Origin: a virus
Reading direction: 5' to 3' (one strand)
Virus record (IMG/VR): IMGVR_UViG_3300042484_000337
Location: 1 to 34,286 of that record
DNA: 34,286 bases
Shown here piece after piece: positions 1-6,413 of the stretch (position 1 is the first letter of the stretch; every line of letters begins with the position of its first letter). A program made the translations under genes and the position numbers. The notes under the pieces were generated by a model. The model was not told the origin of the DNA, searched no databases, and saw only the letters and a list, made by a program, of their open reading frames with translations.

Positions 1-1130
1 TCAACTTCAGTCAAATCTTCTATGGAATCAACCACAGTGTCAAACTGTTCATCGGTTAAAGATATATCACCATCACCAGCGTCCTCCAAGGCTTGGACAA
101 GTTCAGGTGGCAATTCCTCAAAGATTGCTGTCGGAAGCAACACAGGCAATTCTGGTGCGTCTGGGAAGATATCTGGAGGTAGTGGCATCATGTCGGAAGG
201 TTCTGGCATAGTGTCGGGGGGTTCAGGCAATTGACCGACAAATGGTAGCGTATCGGGTGGATAAACAGTAGGGTATGTGTCCACAGGAAATGGCATTGTG
301 TCCACAATTTCGGGAGGTAGTTCTAATGTTTCTGGTGGATATGTTTCAATCTCTGGTAGTACGAGGGGTGGTATCTCTGGCATGGCTGGTGGCTCTATTT
401 GTGGTAGAGGAACCGTTGCTGGCGGGTCTGGCATTGTTGGTTCTGGTTGGGGTATATAAATTATTTGAGGCATCGTAGTAGTCGGTTGATTTACCACAGG
501 CACAGTCGTAGAGGGTGCAATAGTAGAAGTGGTCATCTGTTGAATTGTGGATGTTGTTGTGGTGTCCCATGATGTTGTTGTCTCCTGAATAGTTGTTGTT
601 GTTGTTGGGATGCCGTTAGTTGTGAACGCTTCGTCTGGAACTATCTCAAACCCTAAGCCGTCAATGTTCCATGCAAGCATAAGGCACGAACTGCCCCCGT
701 TCTCGTACACCCACAAATCTAGGCTGGCATTGCCTGCACTAATGTGTATCTGTCCTGATTCCATCCAAGTGCAACCTTGGTCATTCCAGTTGCCCCATTC
801 ATTACCGTCAATGTCAATGATACCACCGTCATCTGAAGCCAACCAAAACTCAATCGTATTATGTTCCGGTATCTCAATGAAGCCTGTCATGTGAACCATG
901 AACAGGTCGTTTGTGCAGTCCTCAAACGGTTCACCCTCATACGAACGGTTGATGTTGTTTTCCACTTCACTACCGCAAACGGTATAGATGTCATCTGACC
1001 GTATTGGTGGTATTTCGTCAATCGTGTAGTAGGTGGTTTGTAGCCCCGCTACTGGTTCAGCGTTGGCTTGCGGCGCAAACAACGCCAAGATTGCTACTGG
1101 CGCAAAAATCAACCAACGAGTAATACGCAC
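1..1130 (-). CDS. Secreted-type PA14-domain protein with proline-rich tail (C-terminus beyond the window)
   Basis: The reading frame is open from a GTG at 1130-1128 to the window edge, giving at least 376 codons. The start follows the stop of the upstream gene by three bases. Residues 1-24 look like a signal peptide: an RITR positive end, a hydrophobic core and an ANA|EP cleavage site. Residues about 27-165 match the PA14 fold pattern, with GLQTTYY at the start, WLASDDGGIIDIDG near 97-109 and a final LAWNIDG. A Thr-rich linker (about 175-222) and a long Pro-rich stretch of PP-x-x-x-P-type repeats follow, then an acidic end. PA14 domains are carbohydrate- or surface-binding modules. I infer a secreted or virion-tip adhesin. 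Four or more cysteines in the PA14 region would suit an exported protein. The ribosome binding site is weak, so the start is likely but not certain. Confidence 0.75.
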   Translation of the reverse strand, partial: MRITRWLIFAPVAILALFAPQANAEPVAGLQTTYYTIDEIPPIRSDDIYTVCGSEVENNINRSYEGEPFEDCTNDLFMVHMTGFIEIPEHNTIEFWLASDDGGIIDIDGNEWGNWNDQGCTWMESGQIHISAGNASLDLWVYENGGSSCLMLAWNIDGLGFEIVPDEAFTTNGIPTTTTTIQETTTSWDTTTTSTIQQMTTSTIAPSTTVPVVNQPTTTMPQIIYIPQPEPTMPDPPATVPLPQIEPPAMPEIPPLVLPEIETYPPETLELPPEIVDTMPFPVDTYPTVYPPDTLPFVGQLPEPPDTMPEPSDMMPLPPDIFPDAPELPVLLPTAIFEELPPELVQALEDAGDGDISLTDEQFDTVVDSIEDLTEV

Positions 1131-1133
1131 AAT

Positions 1134-2027
1134 CTAAAAAGTTATGCTTCCAGAACCTGTAAAAGTATAAACATGATAACCAGACCTAGATGAATTAAAA
1201 CTGTATGTAGGAGAACCAGTTACCACAGCAGCATCAAAAGTGATTGGGTATGCAATAATAACCAAACCGCCCTGACCGCTAGTTCCAGCAGTACCACTAA
1301 AACCAACTTCATTACCACCGTTCCCACCACCACCATAAGTACCAGCACCAGAACCAGCACTCCCAGGTGAACCATATGAAGTATATGCTCCTCCTCCGCC
1401 ACCACCAGCACGAGTTGTAGCAGTTCCATTTATGGAAGAAGATGCACCTGACCCACCGCTACCACCGTTTTCACCAGAGTTGCTTGCACCATTGCCACCT
1501 GCTCCACCACCGCCACCAGCAGCACGAGAACGACCAGCAATAATACCTTGTCCACCACCGCCATTGTTTCCTTGTGATGGAGATGTACTAGGTGTGTTTC
1601 CTGCACCTCCACCAGCACCGTCAACTCCATAAGCGCCACCACCAGAACCACCACTTGAATTTTGCGTTCCCCCGCCAGCAGAAGTAATACTAGAAAAAAC
1701 TGAATCAGCACCATTGGTACCGTTTGATAATGCGCCTCCAGTGCTACCACCACCGCCACCAATTGTGACTGTTAATGCCGAACCTGATGAAACAGAAAAC
1801 GCAGCAGAAGTTCTATAACCACCTGCACCACCACCACCACCAGCATAGGAACCACCACCGCCTCCACCACCAGCAATAACTAAATACTCTACAGTTGATG
1901 GGGGATTACCACTAGAACCACCAGACCAGTAAGAATCAGTCTGTGCAGTGCTTCCACGCCGTGAGCGTGGAGCCAAAATAGTAGCAACAGACCTGCCACC
2001 TTTAGTTTTGTTATTGAAAGCAGACAT
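1134..2027 (-). CDS. Glycine-rich tail tip / adhesin-type protein, copy 1
   Basis: This 297-aa protein has a conserved head ending in DSYWSGG, then VEYLVIAGGGGGG, a long Gly-rich centre with GGGGAGG-type runs, and a conserved end (LVIIAYP, then HVYTFTGSGSITF). The YLVIAGGGGGG start and the VYTFTG end are typical of phage glycine-rich tail-fibre tips, which can form polyglycine type II helical bundles and bind receptors. It is a paralogue of the gene at 2372-3304: both ends align, while the Gly-rich middle differs. It lies downstream of small structural genes and directly upstream of the PA14 gene. The receptor-binding role is inferred from family and context. Confidence 0.8.
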   Translation of the reverse strand: MSAFNNKTKGGRSVATILAPRSRRGSTAQTDSYWSGGSSGNPPSTVEYLVIAGGGGGGGSYAGGGGGAGGYRTSAAFSVSSGSALTVTIGGGGGSTGGALSNGTNGADSVFSSITSAGGGTQNSSGGSGGGAYGVDGAGGGAGNTPSTSPSQGNNGGGGQGIIAGRSRAAGGGGGAGGNGASNSGENGGSGGSGASSSINGTATTRAGGGGGGAYTSYGSPGSAGSGAGTYGGGGNGGNEVGFSGTAGTSGQGGLVIIAYPITFDAAVVTGSPTYSFNSSRSGYHVYTFTGSGSITF

Positions 2028-2372
2028 TTAACTTACTTGAATCCAAGACAACGATTCTTCATTCCAATAGTACATTCCGTCTGGTTTTGGAACTGGTGGC
2101 TGCCAATCATTGTTGGAATCTAAAGTCCAAGAAGAAAAAGGTTTAGGTTCAACAAATTCATCTTTAACAGAATCGTATGTTCCACCAATAGTTGCATACT
2201 GCTTTCTAAAATTGTGGTTGTACGATGTTTGCAACCAGTTGCCGTCCAAATTCAAAGAGGCAATAAATGTTTGTCCAATTTCATCTGACTGTGGATATTC
2301 TCCAACCACATCATTTGATACGACAATAACATTGGCAACAATGTTGTTTTCTATTTTTGCAAAATGTGCCAT
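2028..2372 (-). CDS. Small conserved phage structural-type protein (tail-fibre associated)
   Basis: This 114-aa protein starts MAHFAKIENNIV, continues with IVVSNDVV, and has WLQTSYNHNFRKQYATIGGTY in the middle and a Trp-rich end (SSWTLDSNNDW, MYYWNEESLSW). I recognise the pattern from many marine and freshwater phages, where this protein sits among tail-fibre genes. Its function is not established to my knowledge. Its start overlaps the stop of the gene at 2372-3304 by one base (TAATG), and its own stop abuts the next start, so it is translationally coupled between the two Gly-rich paralogues. Confidence 0.75.
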   Translation of the reverse strand: MAHFAKIENNIVANVIVVSNDVVGEYPQSDEIGQTFIASLNLDGNWLQTSYNHNFRKQYATIGGTYDSVKDEFVEPKPFSSWTLDSNNDWQPPVPKPDGMYYWNEESLSWIQVS

Positions 2373-3304
2373 TAGAATGTAATACTCCCTAAACCAGTAA
2401 ATGTGTAAACACGGTACCCTGCACGACTAACAAGACTTATTGTCGGTGAACCTGTAGTTGCACTTGCGGCATCAAAACTATCTGGATAAGCAATAACTAC
2501 TACGCCTGAACCACCTGCACCACCAGTTGGAGAACCACCGCCACCGCCACCGCCACCGCCACCAGTATTGGCTGTACCAGCAACACCTGTTCCATTATTG
2601 CTTCCGTTACCACCACCACCACTGCCTCCAGTACCAGCAGTTAAACCTGCACCACCGTTGTATTCGCCTGTGCCACCGCCACCGCCGCCAGCGTAAGTAA
2701 CAGAAGTACCAGAAATTGATGATGCTGAACCAGCACCGCCTACGCCACCAGCACCATTTGATGGTGCATTAGAACCGACAGCACTTGCACCTCCTCCTCC
2801 GCCACCACCCCAATAGGTGGTGTTGCCGACATCTTTTCCAGTGCCGCCAGCGAAACCTTGTCCAGCAGTTCCTGCTGCGCCTGCTTCATTGCTAATACCG
2901 CTTCCACCACCACCCGAACCACCAGTTGCAGCCAATATATCACCAGAGCCACTTCCGCCACGACCACCAGCCGTTGATGTAACTGTGCTAAAAACTGAAT
3001 TGCTACCATTTGTTCTGTTCGCACCACCAGCACCAACTGTGACTGTGTAAGAGTTACCAGCCGATAAAAAAATTGAACTAGTCAAAAAACCACCAGCACC
3101 GCCACCACCCGAACCACGATTCCCTCTAGCACCGCCACCACCGCCACCAGCGATAACAAGATATTCAACTTCTGATGGTGGACCCATCCCACCACCACGC
3201 CAATAAGAATCAGCCTGAGCAGTGTTACCACGCCGATTGCGTGGTGCCAAAGCACCACCGCCAACCGATTTACCACCACTAGTGTTCCGATTAATACGAG
3301 ACAT
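2372..3304 (-). CDS. Glycine-rich tail tip / adhesin-type protein, copy 2
   Basis: This 310-aa protein is a paralogue of the gene at 1134-2027. The head (GGKSVGGGALAPRNRRG, then DSYWRGG) and VEYLVIAGGGGGG match the other copy, and the end (VVVIAYPDSFDAA, RVYTFTGLGSITF) also aligns. The central region is made of Gly/Ser/Ala runs of different length and order, including a run of ten or more glycines. The family is typical of phage receptor-binding tips. No enzymatic motif is seen. Two copies in one cassette suggest either a heteromeric tip or a recombination reservoir. Confidence 0.8.
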   Translation of the reverse strand: MSRINRNTSGGKSVGGGALAPRNRRGNTAQADSYWRGGGMGPPSEVEYLVIAGGGGGGARGNRGSGGGGAGGFLTSSIFLSAGNSYTVTVGAGGANRTNGSNSVFSTVTSTAGGRGGSGSGDILAATGGSGGGGSGISNEAGAAGTAGQGFAGGTGKDVGNTTYWGGGGGGGASAVGSNAPSNGAGGVGGAGSASSISGTSVTYAGGGGGGTGEYNGGAGLTAGTGGSGGGGNGSNNGTGVAGTANTGGGGGGGGGGSPTGGAGGSGVVVIAYPDSFDAASATTGSPTISLVSRAGYRVYTFTGLGSITF

Positions 3305-3315
3305 CTAAGATGACC

Positions 3316-3684
3316 TTACGCTGCTATGCGGTTAACATACCCATAAACAACAATACTAGTGTTAGTTGCAGCATAAGCCGTAATAACCTTAGGGGTAGCA
3401 TTACCCTGAAGAATAAGACCTGGAACTACTAGATACAAACCGTTTTCAGCCTTAACAGTATATTCAATTTCGTTTGTACCAGCAGTTACACCACCATACT
3501 GAATGGTAAGTTTGCGGTCAGTAGTATCGTAGTTGACTGCATACAGCCAAACTTCGTCAATTGTTGCAGGAGTACTAGAACCTGTGTGGATAGTTGGACC
3601 AGCGACACCAGACGAACCAGAGTTAATCAATAACCCCAAACCGTTTGCTGTACCGCTTAATGCTAGTTTAGTAAAAGTTGCCAT
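3316..3684 (-). CDS. Small structural-type phage protein
   Basis: This 122-aa protein starts MATFTKLALSGTANG and is rich in beta-prone, Thr/Val/Gly sequence (TIHTGSSTPATIDEVWLYAVN, YTVKAENGLYLVVPG). I recognise the MATFTKLALSG-type start from small virion-associated genes next to fibre genes in uncultured phages, but the function is unknown. An AAAGGAAC ribosome binding site lies upstream, just after a copy of the TAGGGAAC motif. It contains no cysteine and no membrane segment. Confidence 0.7.
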   Translation of the reverse strand: MATFTKLALSGTANGLGLLINSGSSGVAGPTIHTGSSTPATIDEVWLYAVNYDTTDRKLTIQYGGVTAGTNEIEYTVKAENGLYLVVPGLILQGNATPKVITAYAATNTSIVVYGYVNRIAA

Positions 3685-3699
3685 ATACTATGTTCCTTT

Positions 3700-3707
3700 G
3701 TTCCCTA
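3700..3707 (-). promoter_or_regulatory. TAGGGAAC gene-boundary motif, copy 1
   Basis: The complementary strand reads TTTAGGGAACAAAGGAAC just before the gene that starts at 3684. It is one of six TAGGGAAC copies found near gene boundaries. Its role is unknown. Confidence 0.4.
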
Positions 3708-4022
3708 AAGAGAGAATATATCTTGCTCAACCGTATCATAACGGGTAAATACCTGTAATTCTAACCATTCCTCAAAATCATTTGTGTCAAAGTTAGATAT
3801 ATCAAATGCCAATGGATAAACATCCATAAAGTAACTATTAGCCAAATCGCCTAAAGTATCACCCGTAGCACCCTCATCCTTAAAGAACTGGTATGCCAAC
3901 GACCCACGATACTGTAAACCTTTTTCAGACCAAAACGCATACAACAAGTCACCCAAAGTTTGACCCGTTGACGGATATGCCACCGATAGAGCCTCATACA
4001 TGGCATCATTAGTTGTAGTCAT
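3705..4022 (-). CDS. Small acidic phage protein with an internal repeat
   Basis: This 105-aa acidic protein contains two related segments, TGQTLGDLLYAFW and TGDTLGDLANSYF, about 35 residues apart, so it is an internal duplication. Similar TG-x-TL-x-DL-x2-x-YW repeats occur in small virion-associated proteins of other phages. The molecular role is unknown. Its start overlaps the stop of the putative small terminase by one base (TAATG). Confidence 0.7.
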   Translation of the reverse strand: MTTTNDAMYEALSVAYPSTGQTLGDLLYAFWSEKGLQYRGSLAYQFFKDEGATGDTLGDLANSYFMDVYPLAFDISNFDTNDFEEWLELQVFTRYDTVEQDIFSL

Positions 4023-4459
4023 TACCTGTCCTTGCTAACCTTAGTATCCAAACGAAACCTCTGCTCTGATGCTGCGCTAGCAGCAATCAACTCAGTCAAC
4101 TCACTATCAGACAACTCACTGGCTTTGCCGCTATGTTCAACCTGAAGTTGAACGGGAGCCAAACGACCAGTAGCCTGAAGATACAACTTAGCCGAATTGT
4201 TATCCCCCTCAAGAGCACGCTGGAACAGGTTGTCCAGCAACTGTTGTGTTCTTTCGGGTGATTGCTGTTGTTCTGTTACTCGTCGTTCCCACTCAGATTT
4301 AAATATAGGTTTCTTTTTCCAACGCCTGAGCGTTGTTTCGTCTATAGATTCTTGTTTGGCATACTGGTTTTGACTGGATGGTATCCGACCTACTGATGGG
4401 GTACACAACCAGTTTAAAAACTTTTCTTGCCGTTCATCCAAGTTAGAGTTTTCTGACAT
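4022..4459 (-). CDS. Putative small terminase subunit (phBC6A51-like HTH protein)
   Basis: This 145-aa protein starts with RQEKFLNWLCTPS, then QNQYAKQESIDETTLRRWK, which reads as a helix-turn-helix with TTLRRWKKKP as the recognition part, then W-E-R-R-V. A helical middle (LLDNLFQRALEGDNNSAKLYL) and a charged C-terminus follow. This arrangement matches phage small terminases of the phBC6A51 type, which bind the packaging site and hand DNA to the large subunit. It is the first leftward gene after the divergent control region. No large terminase is visible next to it, which is unusual, so a regulatory HTH protein remains possible. Confidence 0.6.
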   Translation of the reverse strand: MSENSNLDERQEKFLNWLCTPSVGRIPSSQNQYAKQESIDETTLRRWKKKPIFKSEWERRVTEQQQSPERTQQLLDNLFQRALEGDNNSAKLYLQATGRLAPVQLQVEHSGKASELSDSELTELIAASAASEQRFRLDTKVSKDR

Positions 4460-4476
4460 TCTATAGAAGCGGTACT

Positions 4477-4484
4477 GTTCCCTA
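4477..4484 (-). promoter_or_regulatory. TAGGGAAC gene-boundary motif, copy 2
   Basis: The complementary strand reads CCTAGGGAACAGTACCG, 18 bases or so before the small-terminase start. It overlaps a short palindrome (TTCCCCTAGGGAA). Confidence 0.4.
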
Positions 4485-4490
4485 GGGGAA

Positions 4491-4528
4491 TGTTACAGTT
4501 GTGTTAATTCTTTGTTACAGTTGTGTTA
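4491..4528. repeat. Direct repeat TGTTACAGTTGTGTTA, two copies 22 bp apart
   Basis: TGTTACAGTTGTGTTA occurs at 4491-4506 and again at 4513-4528. The 22-bp period is about two helical turns, so a dimeric regulator could occupy both on one DNA face. The repeat sits directly upstream of the leftward operon. Confidence 0.7.
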
Positions 4529-4575
4529 CAATTTGAGTGTTTTGTTATGGGTGTTGCGTTTTACAAAAACTCTCG

Positions 4576-4583
4576 TAGGGAAC
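4576..4583 (+). promoter_or_regulatory. TAGGGAAC gene-boundary motif, copy 3 (rightward)
   Basis: The top strand reads CGTAGGGAACAGCATG. It is the only copy that points into the rightward arm, about 145 bases before its first gene. Confidence 0.35.
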
Positions 4584-4637
4584 AGCATGTTTTGAGTATG
4601 GGGGGTCAGGGGGGACTCAACCTGTTGGTTTCGTCCC

Positions 4638-4665
4638 GTTAACGCCAGTGCAACGGGGCGTTAAC
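4638..4665. repeat. Perfect 9-bp inverted repeat (GTTAACGCC / GGCGTTAAC)
   Basis: The two 9-base arms are separated by 10 bases. The repeat lies just upstream of the TATAAT box of the rightward arm, so an operator is plausible. As RNA it would form a hairpin, but no U-run follows. Confidence 0.6.
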
Positions 4666-4678
4666 CGAAAGATTCTAT

Positions 4679-4691
4679 TATACAATATAAT
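4679..4691 (+). promoter_or_regulatory. Probable promoter -10 region of the rightward arm
   Basis: A consensus TATAAT lies at 4686-4691 within TATACAATATAAT, 36 bases before the first rightward start codon. No good -35 box is seen (TTAACC at 4661-4666 is poorly matched and 19 bases away), so activation by a bound protein is possible. The TATACAATA part recurs at 5567-5575. Confidence 0.5.
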
Positions 4692-4727
4692 ACACTGGAA
4701 TGTGTTTAGCGTGGACAAGGATGGGTT

Positions 4728-4853
4728 ATGGAAGTGTTGAGAACAACCGTTGTAGTAGTAGGGTCAGTTTCTTTGACCTTAACAGTATTAGGTCTACTTA
4801 TTAGAATACTGTTTAACGCTGTAGATGATTGGACACAAAATGGGTTTGACTGA
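4728..4853 (+). CDS. Mini membrane protein, 41 aa
   Basis: This is a short gene: ATG at 4728, stop TGA at 4851-4853. It is preceded by AAGG with 7-base spacing. Residues about 7-29 (TVVVVGSVSLTLTVLGLLIR) form one clear hydrophobic helix, followed by a polar tail with DDWTQNG. It is the first gene of the rightward arm. A single-helix protein here could be an early host-takeover or superinfection protein, or a holin-type protein, but nothing in the sequence decides this. Confidence 0.55.
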   Translation: MEVLRTTVVVVGSVSLTLTVLGLLIRILFNAVDDWTQNGFD

Positions 4854-4905
4854 TGAAGAGATGGTTTTGTTGAAACTGTTGAAGAAACCAAAACCAAAGA
4901 AGTAA
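4840..4905 (+). CDS. Possible 21-aa overlapping mini-gene
   Basis: A frame from ATG 4840 to TAA 4903-4905 encodes a short amphipathic, lysine-rich peptide (MGLTDEEMVLLKLLKKPKPK plus one Lys). It overlaps the end of the membrane mini-gene, and its stop overlaps the next start (TAATG), as with real neighbours. It may be a leader for coupling or a real peptide. Its size makes this call weak. Confidence 0.3.
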   Translation: MGLTDEEMVLLKLLKKPKPKK

Positions 4906-5300
4906 TGGGTTACACTAAGCCAGAGTTGCGTGCTAGAATTGTGTCAGCCGTTAAGGCTGGCACCGCTGGTGGTAACGCTGGGCAGTGGTCTGCCCGTAAA
5001 GCCCAAATAGTAGCGCAACGCTACAAGAAGGCTGGAGGTGGGTACAGTGGACCTAAGACCAGCAAACAGCAATCGTTGAGTAAGTGGACATCTGAGAAGT
5101 GGACTACCAAATCTGGTAAACCATCCACACAGGGACCTAAGGCTACAGGTGAACGGTATTTGCCTAAGAAGGCTATAAAGGCTTTGTCGTCAGCAGAGTA
5201 TGCGGCTACGACTAAGAAGAAGCGTGAGGGAACTAAGTCTGGTGAACAGTTCGTTAAGCAACCTAAGAAGGTTGCCAATAAAACTAAAGGTTATAGGTAA
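4905..5300 (+). CDS. DUF5872-like small basic protein
   Basis: This 131-aa, lysine-rich protein starts MGYTKPELRARIVSAVKAG, continues with GQWSARKAQIVAQRYKKAGGGY, SLSKWTSEKWTTKSGKPS and RYLPKKAIKALS, and ends in a basic tail (GEQFVKQPKKV). This order is characteristic of DUF5872, a family shared by phages and large eukaryotic DNA viruses, with unknown function. The high positive charge suggests nucleic-acid binding. It overlaps the next gene by one base (TAATG), which also encodes a small basic protein. Confidence 0.8.
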   Translation: MGYTKPELRARIVSAVKAGTAGGNAGQWSARKAQIVAQRYKKAGGGYSGPKTSKQQSLSKWTSEKWTTKSGKPSTQGPKATGERYLPKKAIKALSSAEYAATTKKKREGTKSGEQFVKQPKKVANKTKGYR

Positions 5301-5563
5301 TGGCTAAGACAGCAGCGTGGACAAGAAAAGAAGGCAAGAACCCAGCAGGTGGTTTAAACGCTAAAGGTCGTGCATCCTATAAGGCTCAAACAGGTGGCAC
5401 ATTGAAACCACCTGTCACCGCTAAGGCTGCAAAGAAATCACCTAAGAAAGCGGCACGGCGTAAATCATTCTGTGCAAGAATGGGCGGCATGGAGGGACCT
5501 ATGAAGGACTCCAAAGGACGACCAACTCGCAAAGCATTGGCTTTGCGTAAATGGGACTGTTAG
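5300..5563 (+). CDS. DUF6321-like small basic protein
   Basis: This 87-aa protein starts AAWTRKEGKNPAGGLNAKGR, has a variable Ala/Lys linker (AKAAKKSPKKAARR) and ends KSFCARMGGMEGPMKDSKGR followed by TRKALALRKWDC. These two conserved blocks are typical of DUF6321, found in phages and giant viruses with no known activity. The two cysteines and basic surface would fit DNA or RNA binding. It is translationally coupled to the DUF5872-like gene, a pairing that suggests joint function. Confidence 0.8.
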   Translation: MAKTAAWTRKEGKNPAGGLNAKGRASYKAQTGGTLKPPVTAKAAKKSPKKAARRKSFCARMGGMEGPMKDSKGRPTRKALALRKWDC

Positions 5564-5566
5564 TTA

Positions 5567-5586
5567 TATACAATACTATATAAAAT
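5567..5586 (+). promoter_or_regulatory. AT-rich promoter-like box (TATACAATACTATATAAAAT)
   Basis: It lies just after the DUF6321-like gene and shares TATACAATA with the box before the first rightward gene. Spacing and orientation fit a second rightward promoter driving the non-coding region and the mini-gene cluster. Confidence 0.4.
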
Positions 5587-5772
5587 AAGGGTCCCCCACA
5601 ATTAGACCCCCACCCCATGTGACCTTAGTCATAGCATGGACAAGTTGTATAACCCCCAAAAACTGGTACCCCTCTCTGGCTCTGATGCAATAGAGTACCA
5701 GACTGACCGAGCCGTAGCCCCCCCCATGCCCCCCCACCCGCATTGGAGTCGTGAATGGTGTCACAATCGTGC

Positions 5773-5809
5773 GGGAACACGGGTATCTGTGCGCCCACAT
5801 ACAGTTCCC
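5773..5809 (+). other. Extended hairpin in the non-coding region
   Basis: The outer stem is GGGAAC/GTTCCC and the inner stem is GTAT-c-TGTG paired with CACATAC, with a short loop. This would form a stable RNA stem or a cruciform. No U-run follows, so it is not a plain terminator. Confidence 0.5.
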
Positions 5810-5891
5810 AGCCAAAAACGGTGCGCTAATCGCAGGCGGGCGGGACTGTACGAAGCAGACCTGTTTCTCGGGTTTCTATATGCGTGGGGAC

Positions 5892-5909
5892 GGGTGTGCG
5901 CGTCAAAGA
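5892..5909 (+). repeat. GGGTGT-N4-GTCAAAGA element, copy 1
   Basis: N4 is GCGC. The element is followed directly by TAGGAGG, a good ribosome-binding sequence, but only a five-codon frame (MPHSH) starts after it at 5930. Confidence 0.65.
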
Positions 5910-5969
5910 TAGGAGGCAACTGTTCGGCGATGCCACACAGTCACTAACGCTGATGATGTGTGTGTGGCT

Positions 5970-5987
5970 GGGTGTGCATGTCAAAGA
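5970..5987 (+). repeat. GGGTGT-N4-GTCAAAGA element, copy 2
   Basis: N4 is GCAT. It lies 78 bases after copy 1. GTGTGCAT could pair with ATGC-c-ACAC at 5930-5938, making a long-loop hairpin. Confidence 0.65.
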
Positions 5988-6041
5988 GTTGTTGTGTCGT
6001 TCGGCGTTGCCGAGTGATACAGTGTTCATGCCTGCGTTGGT

Positions 6042-6059
6042 GGGTGTGAGCGTCAAAGA
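6042..6059 (+). repeat. GGGTGT-N4-GTCAAAGA element, copy 3
   Basis: N4 is GAGC. It lies 72 bases after copy 2 and 85 bases before the next start codon. No clear pairing partner is seen upstream. Confidence 0.65.
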
Positions 6060-6144
6060 GGTAGAGTGGTGGTTGCGACATGGTGTTGCGACATTAGGTG
6101 TTCGTGAACGAACAGCCACACAAGTGATAGTCTGGGAGGACATC

Positions 6145-6396
6145 ATGGCACGCAAAGCAAAAACAGTAGAAATCGTTAATGTCATTGGGCGTTACACGAA
6201 GCATGACAAGTGGTGGGTTGTTGCGTTTGATGATGCAACGGAAGTGTACGAGACTGGTACGGTTGTGACCGTGAAGCCACAGGAAAAGGATGCCCACAAG
6301 GTAATCATTCAGGTTCTCAAGGCTTCGTCAATCGTGGTTTCGGACGAGGAGTTGCCAACCTTGTATTACACCTACACGAAGGTGTCTAGCAAGTAG
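6145..6396 (+). CDS. Small phage protein of unknown function, 83 aa
   Basis: The start ATG at 6145 is chosen because GGGAGGA lies eight bases upstream and the protein then begins MARKAKTVEIVNVIGRYTK. The rest alternates beta-type segments (KWWVVAFDDATEVYE, TVVTVKPQ, KVIIQVLKASSIVV), suggesting a small beta-barrel fold. I do not recognise the family. It is the first coding gene after the structured region and is followed by a strong hairpin, so it may be its own transcription unit. Confidence 0.7.
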   Translation: MARKAKTVEIVNVIGRYTKHDKWWVVAFDDATEVYETGTVVTVKPQEKDAHKVIIQVLKASSIVVSDEELPTLYYTYTKVSSK

Positions 6397-6413
6397 GTAG
6401 ACGGTTGGTTGAG

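Larger units (their letters stand above)
4460..4727. promoter_or_regulatory. Divergent intergenic control region
   Basis: This 268-base non-coding stretch separates the leftward small-terminase operon from the rightward accessory arm. It holds two TAGGGAAC motifs in opposite orientation (4477-4484 and 4576-4583), a 16-base direct repeat, a perfect inverted repeat, a G-rich patch (4599-4615) and an AT-rich TATAAT box near the right end. No credible gene is seen in it. By position it should carry promoters for both arms. Confidence 0.65.
5564..6144. other. Non-coding, structured 580-base region
   Basis: No convincing gene is seen. A GTG-started frame running from 5884 into the next gene has no good ribosome binding site and unlikely composition. 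The stretch holds a TATACAATACTATA box (5567-5580), C-runs (5590-5740), an inverted repeat CTGGTAC/GTACCAG (5663-5702), a strong hairpin (5773-5809), and three spaced copies of GGGTGT-N4-GTCAAAGA (5892, 5970, 6042). The first two of these copies are each followed by GTTCGGCG-A/T-TGCC. It could hold an origin, a small RNA, or a regulator array. Confidence 0.6.

Noticed and set aside
22-459. Rightward Ser/Gly-rich frames in the first 500 bases
   Set aside because: They are antisense reflections of the Pro/Thr-rich tail of the PA14-domain gene, which reads leftward and has a signal peptide and a real domain.
1220-3279. Val/Leu-rich and Pro-rich frames opposite or beside the Gly-rich genes
   Set aside because: They are frame shadows of GGT/GGC-rich coding sequence and have no ribosome binding sites.
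4638-4665. Phage attachment site at the inverted repeat
   Set aside because: No integrase or excisionase is seen in the window, and the position between divergent operons fits an operator better.
5590-5900. tRNA gene in the non-coding region
   Set aside because: No T-loop (GTTC-purine-A), no D-loop pattern and no acceptor stem with matching arms could be drawn.
5884-6396. A 170-codon frame starting with GTG at 5884 and running into the 83-aa gene
   Set aside because: The start has no suitable ribosome binding site, the extra part has unlikely composition, and its three GTCAAAGA repeats also occur outside any gene. The ATG at 6145 has GGGAGGA upstream.
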